DNA of 6,589 nucleotides from Nanobdellota archaeon (GTDB taxonomy: Archaea > Nanobdellota > Nanobdellia > Woesearchaeales > JAHJBD01), in NCBI GenBank assembly GCA_018813725.1, contig JAHJBD010000172.1, positions 1-6,589 of the forward strand, given 5' to 3'. The translations under genes and the position numbers were made by a program. Shown here one piece after another: positions 5,341-6,589 of the stretch. Numbering within the stretch: the first letter of the stretch is position 1; every line of letters begins with the position of its first letter. The notes under the pieces are model-generated. The model did not search any database and had not been told where the DNA came from. It saw only the letters and a list, made by a program, of their open reading frames with translations.

Positions 5341-6589
5341 TAGCTTTGCCCCCATTTCATTATCACTCCTTCGGCATTCTTGCTTCTGCATGTTATGCTG
5401 ATCGCTTGCCTTATCTTGGTGTCAGGTTCCATCACATCATCCCACCAATATCCTTCCACAACTATCCTGGTAATATTTTTTCTGCCTTCAGCAGCCTGGA
5501 AAAATGCTTCAAAAATATCAGCTTGATGCTCCCAGTCTGGAACCATGGCAGCAACTTCAGGCCGGCCATACTCTTCTGGGTGATATGGTGAATAATTGCT
5601 AAATGAATCCTTAAAGCTCTTAAACCCTATCAACATAGAAGGATTATCACCTTTTGCTTCAACATCGTCCAAGAACCTTGAGAAATACCCTTTCATCTTA
5701 TCTACGCTTGGATCAACCAGCCCTTCATTGCCAGCATAAAGGTGCTGCATCTCAAGATAAAATGTATCTGCATCCTTGTAAAAATCATACTTGGACCAAT
5801 CTTCTACTCCATCATTTCTAAGATAGCTGTAGAGAGGCACCTGGACAGCAATCTTGCCATTGAATTTCTGTTTCACGTTTTGTATTATTTCTGTCCACCT
5901 TTGGTTTGCCTCAGCTTCATAAGGTTGGTATGTGACTGGGTGCCATGTTGGTGATATGACCATCATGTCAAAGCCTGCCTTATTTAGCATCTCTGCTCTT
6001 TTGAGCATATAATCTTCCCACTTATCAAGGAAGTCCATAACCCATTCTTTGTTCTTGCTGGAAGTTATCCTTGCCCAATCCTCTGCCTCTTCTTTAGCAA
6101 TATCCTTCCCTATATAATCTCCAATATTATTGAGAGCAAGATTAAACCTTAATCCAATCTTAAGCCCATCTGCGTGGGCAACTCTTGCAAGATTTTCAAG
6201 ATCATCTTGCGTCATACCTTCATCTCGAAAATCATTTGCAAAGATATCAGGCACAAGCTCATAACCCATATCTGAAAGATCTACATCAGCCTTTCCTTTT
6301 CCATCAAAAGTTGCCATCACAAAATCATGTACAATAACCTCCTCAGCACCAAGTCTTGCAACCCTGGCAAATGATGTTTCAATATTCTCTCTGGTGTTTT
6401 CTATCATGTTGAAGTTATAGTTTCTTCCCCATGTATCTGCCATGTTTACACCAAAGGTGCTTGAAAGTTTGCTGTCAAACGCGATGCCGTCAAAAATGTC
6501 CCTTCCTGTGATCTTTGCAGAAAACTGTTTGCTTTCACCAAAGCTTCCTGTATAACGATAATTCACTGTTTCTTGTCCAACAGTATCAA
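5340..6589 (-). CDS. TIM-barrel glycoside-hydrolase-like protein, GH113-type architecture (5'-partial)
   Basis: The frame is open to the right edge: 415 residues plus stop are visible and the true start lies outside. A GTG at 6566 is in frame but there is no reason to prefer it. Numbering from the first whole codon, barrel strands can be followed: AEEVIVHDFVM (81-91), LKIGLRFNLAL (142-152), FDMMVISPTW (206-215), GKIAVQVPL (244-252), ADTFYLEM (273-280), SMLIGFKSF (317-325) and ITRIVVEGYWWDD (372-384). The phrase DLENLARVAHADGLKIGLR and the late QADIFEAFFQAA are what I expect of GH113/GH5-like hydrolases, which act on mannans and related glycans. However, the strands expected to end in catalytic Glu read VISPTW and GFKSF. 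It may therefore use other acids (for example E382 in VVEGYWW by 408-frame count +7, or E279) or be a non-catalytic barrel. Location is unknown without the N-terminus. Substrate is not assignable. Confidence 0.7.
   Translation of the reverse strand, partial: DTVGQETVNYRYTGSFGESKQFSAKITGRDIFDGIAFDSKLSSTFGVNMADTWGRNYNFNMIENTRENIETSFARVARLGAEEVIVHDFVMATFDGKGKADVDLSDMGYELVPDIFANDFRDEGMTQDDLENLARVAHADGLKIGLRFNLALNNIGDYIGKDIAKEEAEDWARITSSKNKEWVMDFLDKWEDYMLKRAEMLNKAGFDMMVISPTWHPVTYQPYEAEANQRWTEIIQNVKQKFNGKIAVQVPLYSYLRNDGVEDWSKYDFYKDADTFYLEMQHLYAGNEGLVDPSVDKMKGYFSRFLDDVEAKGDNPSMLIGFKSFKDSFSNYSPYHPEEYGRPEVAAMVPDWEHQADIFEAFFQAAEGRKNITRIVVEGYWWDDVMEPDTKIRQAISITCRSKNAEGVIMKWGQS

Overview
The window looks like a piece of a small-genome archaeal chromosome, most likely from the DPANN group (Woesearchaeota/Pacearchaeota-like). 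That lineage guess is inference; the archaeal assignment is firm. It rests on ribosomal protein S8e (an archaeal/eukaryotic family), an archaeal type-II methionine aminopeptidase, and TATA boxes centred 25-28 nt upstream of start codons, as expected for leaderless archaeal transcripts. The DNA is AT-rich and very compact. The longest non-coding gap is about 100 nt, and I see no tRNA, rRNA, CRISPR, insertion sequence or integration site.

Layout. On the minus strand at the left edge is methionine aminopeptidase (its C-terminus lies off the window), preceded by a small acidic protein. Divergent from these, on the plus strand, are S8e and then an unrecognised 237-residue protein whose C-terminal third resembles a degenerate, shortened receiver-like fold. 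The latter converges, 4 nt apart, on an unrecognised 154-residue all-helical protein on the minus strand. From about 5311 down to 2702 the minus strand carries a tight four-gene operon: a circularly permuted YlqF/Nog2-type ribosome-assembly GTPase, a tRNA-dihydrouridine synthase, a 34-residue peptide ending in a Cys-Cys-Cys-Gly-Cys cluster, and an ArsP/DUF318-type permease. Two of its junctions are one-base TAATG stop/start overlaps. The third has a 5-nt gap with a Shine-Dalgarno sequence that contains the upstream stop codon. At the right edge is a 5'-truncated TIM-barrel protein resembling GH113-like glycoside hydrolases, but without Glu at the places where I would expect the catalytic acids.

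How they fit together. Most identified genes concern making and finishing proteins and ribosomes: S8e, the assembly GTPase, tRNA modification and N-terminal Met removal. The permease and cysteine peptide look like a metal or metalloid efflux module attached to that operon. Five genes (aminopeptidase, S8e, the 237-residue protein, the 154-residue protein and the GTPase) have a TATA box at the spacing expected for a leaderless mRNA, and this corrects one start codon. Internal operon genes depend on stop/start coupling or a Shine-Dalgarno site instead. No clearly new multi-gene system is visible. The best candidates for new biology are the cysteine peptide with its permease, the receiver-like protein, and the barrel lacking obvious catalytic residues.
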